Shown here piece after piece: positions 63,181-64,000 of a stretch of 64,000 nt of DNA. This DNA is from Streptomyces sp. NBC_00464 (lineage in GTDB: Bacteria; Actinomycetota; Actinomycetes; Streptomycetales; Streptomycetaceae), in contig NZ_CP107899.1 in assembly GCF_036013915.1 (NCBI RefSeq), positions 7,344,001-7,408,000 on the forward strand, read 5' to 3'. The first letter of the stretch is position 1. Each line of letters opens with the position of its first letter. The notes under the pieces were generated by a model. It did no database searches. It was given only the letters and a program-made list of their open reading frames with translations, and was not told the DNA's origin. The position numbers and the translations under genes are program-made.

Positions 63181-64000
63181 ATGCCAACCATCGCACGGGC
63201 TCGTTCCGTAGGAGAGCGAGCCGAGGCCTCCGCGGCCAAAGTGCCAGCACAACCGCCCCAGCGCCGGCGACAGCGGAGCGGAGCAGCGTATGTCTTCCTC
63301 TCGCCATGGCTCATCGGTGCGGCGCTGCTGACCGTCGGCCCCATGCTGGCCTCGCTCTACCTGTCCTTCACCGACTACAACCTCTTCGACACCCCCCGGT
63401 GGGTCGGCCTGCGGAACTTCGAGCGCATGTTCACCCAGGATGACCGCTACTGGAACTCCGTTTGGGTCACCGTGAAGTTCGCGCTGATATCGGTGCCGCT
63501 CAAACTCGCTGTCGCACTCGGCATCGCGCTGCTCCTCAACAAGCCGCGACGCGGAACAGCGTTCTACCGTTCCGCCTTCTATGCGCCGTCGCTCTTGGGC
63601 GCCAGTGTCAGCGTGGCACTCGTCTGGCGTTCCCTGTTCGGATCCAACGGCGCGGTCGACCACTTCCTGGGCATCTTCGGCATCCACGTCGGCAGCCTGG
63701 TCGACCAGCCCCGCTACGCGCTGCTCACCGTGATCGCGCTTGCGGTCTGGCAGTTCGGGGCACCGATGGTGATCTTCCTGGCTGGCTTGAAGCAGGTACC
63801 CAGTGAGCTCTACGAGGCGGCGGCCCTGGACGGTGCCGGCCCGGCTCGACGCTTCTTTTCGGTCACGTTGCCCATGATCACTCCGGTGCTCCTGTTCAAC
63901 CTCGTTCTGGAGATCATCCAGGCGTTCCAGTCGTTCACCGGCGCCTTCGTCATCGGTAGCGGACGCGGAGGTCCCAGTGACTCGGCGCTCCTCTACACGC
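63181..64000 (+). CDS. Sugar ABC transporter permease, MalF type (runs off the window)
   Basis: ATG 63181 with AAAGGA 8 bases upstream; 273 codons are in the window and no stop is reached. Membrane segments start at AAYVFLSPWLIGAALLTVG. EAA loop LYEAAALDGAGPARRFFSVTLP. A second permease probably follows outside the window. Confidence 0.93.
   Translation, partial: MPTIARARSVGERAEASAAKVPAQPPQRRRQRSGAAYVFLSPWLIGAALLTVGPMLASLYLSFTDYNLFDTPRWVGLRNFERMFTQDDRYWNSVWVTVKFALISVPLKLAVALGIALLLNKPRRGTAFYRSAFYAPSLLGASVSVALVWRSLFGSNGAVDHFLGIFGIHVGSLVDQPRYALLTVIALAVWQFGAPMVIFLAGLKQVPSELYEAAALDGAGPARRFFSVTLPMITPVLLFNLVLEIIQAFQSFTGAFVIGSGRGGPSDSALLYT

Overview
The window is high-GC actinobacterial DNA, most likely a Streptomyces chromosome. 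Supporting signs are GC-rich third codon positions, GTG and TTG starts, twin-arginine secreted enzymes, sugar ABC transporters with no ATPase gene of their own (Streptomyces usually share MsiK), and one rare TTA leucine codon of the bldA type. No tRNA, rRNA, CRISPR array or phage structural gene was seen.

Layout. 1-0.45 kb: decayed IS1182-type transposase ending in an 8-bp tandem repeat. 1.0-8.2 kb: a large LuxR-type ATPase regulator, a tiny acidic ORF and a secreted subtilase with a beta-propeller. 8.3-9.6 kb: a graveyard of mobile-element pieces (IS630, serine recombinase, ISL3). From 9.7 kb to the end of the window lies one large plant cell-wall polysaccharide island aimed at pectic rhamnogalacturonan I and its galactan side chains.

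The island holds several expression units. (a) 9.8-17.2 kb: GH35 beta-galactosidase, a CUT1 transporter whose second permease is frameshifted, and a secreted GH43. (b) 17.6-19.3 kb: an acyltransferase fused to a probable toroid domain. (c) 26.2-19.5 kb, leftward: two permeases, a binding protein, a LacI regulator and a DUF2264 protein. (d) 26.3-35.2 kb: a 2-hydroxyacid dehydrogenase, a PL26-like exo-lyase, a DeoR/LacI hybrid regulator, a PL11 lyase and a CE12 acetylesterase. (e) 35.6-40.3 kb: a complete oxidative galactose pathway (SDR dehydrogenase, dgoD, aldolase, PfkB kinase, SMP-30 lactonase). (f) 40.4-44.1 kb: a cellulase-like hydrolase, a second binding protein and a GntR regulator. (g) 49.8-44.3 kb, leftward: a second PL26-like lyase, a second CE12-like esterase and a PL9 lyase. 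(h) 49.9-51.95 kb: three decaying genes (CE12, GH53, PL11) whose promoters are still recognisable. (i) 52.0-57.9 kb: GH42, a secreted beta-helix protein and a PL4 lyase. (j) 58.5-64 kb: two divergent binding-protein genes around a LacI regulator, then the start of a permease gene that runs off the window.

How it could work together (inference). Secreted PL4, PL9, PL11, PL26, CE12 and GH43 enzymes cut and deacetylate the RG-I backbone and trim galactan. The CUT1 transporters import oligosaccharides. Cytoplasmic GH35 and GH42 release galactose, and the dgo-type operon oxidises it to pyruvate and glyceraldehyde 3-phosphate.

The most notable structures are regulatory. Three identical copies of a 26-bp dyad/-35 cassette with the same promoter geometry lie in front of three units, and one of them still drives a 28-codon stub of a lost beta-galactosidase. 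A second promoter family, TTGACG-N17-TAnCGT, carries LacI operators at two live genes and one dead one. A 612-bp, almost identical inverted duplication couples the two divergent binding-protein genes and could allow inversion of the regulator between them.
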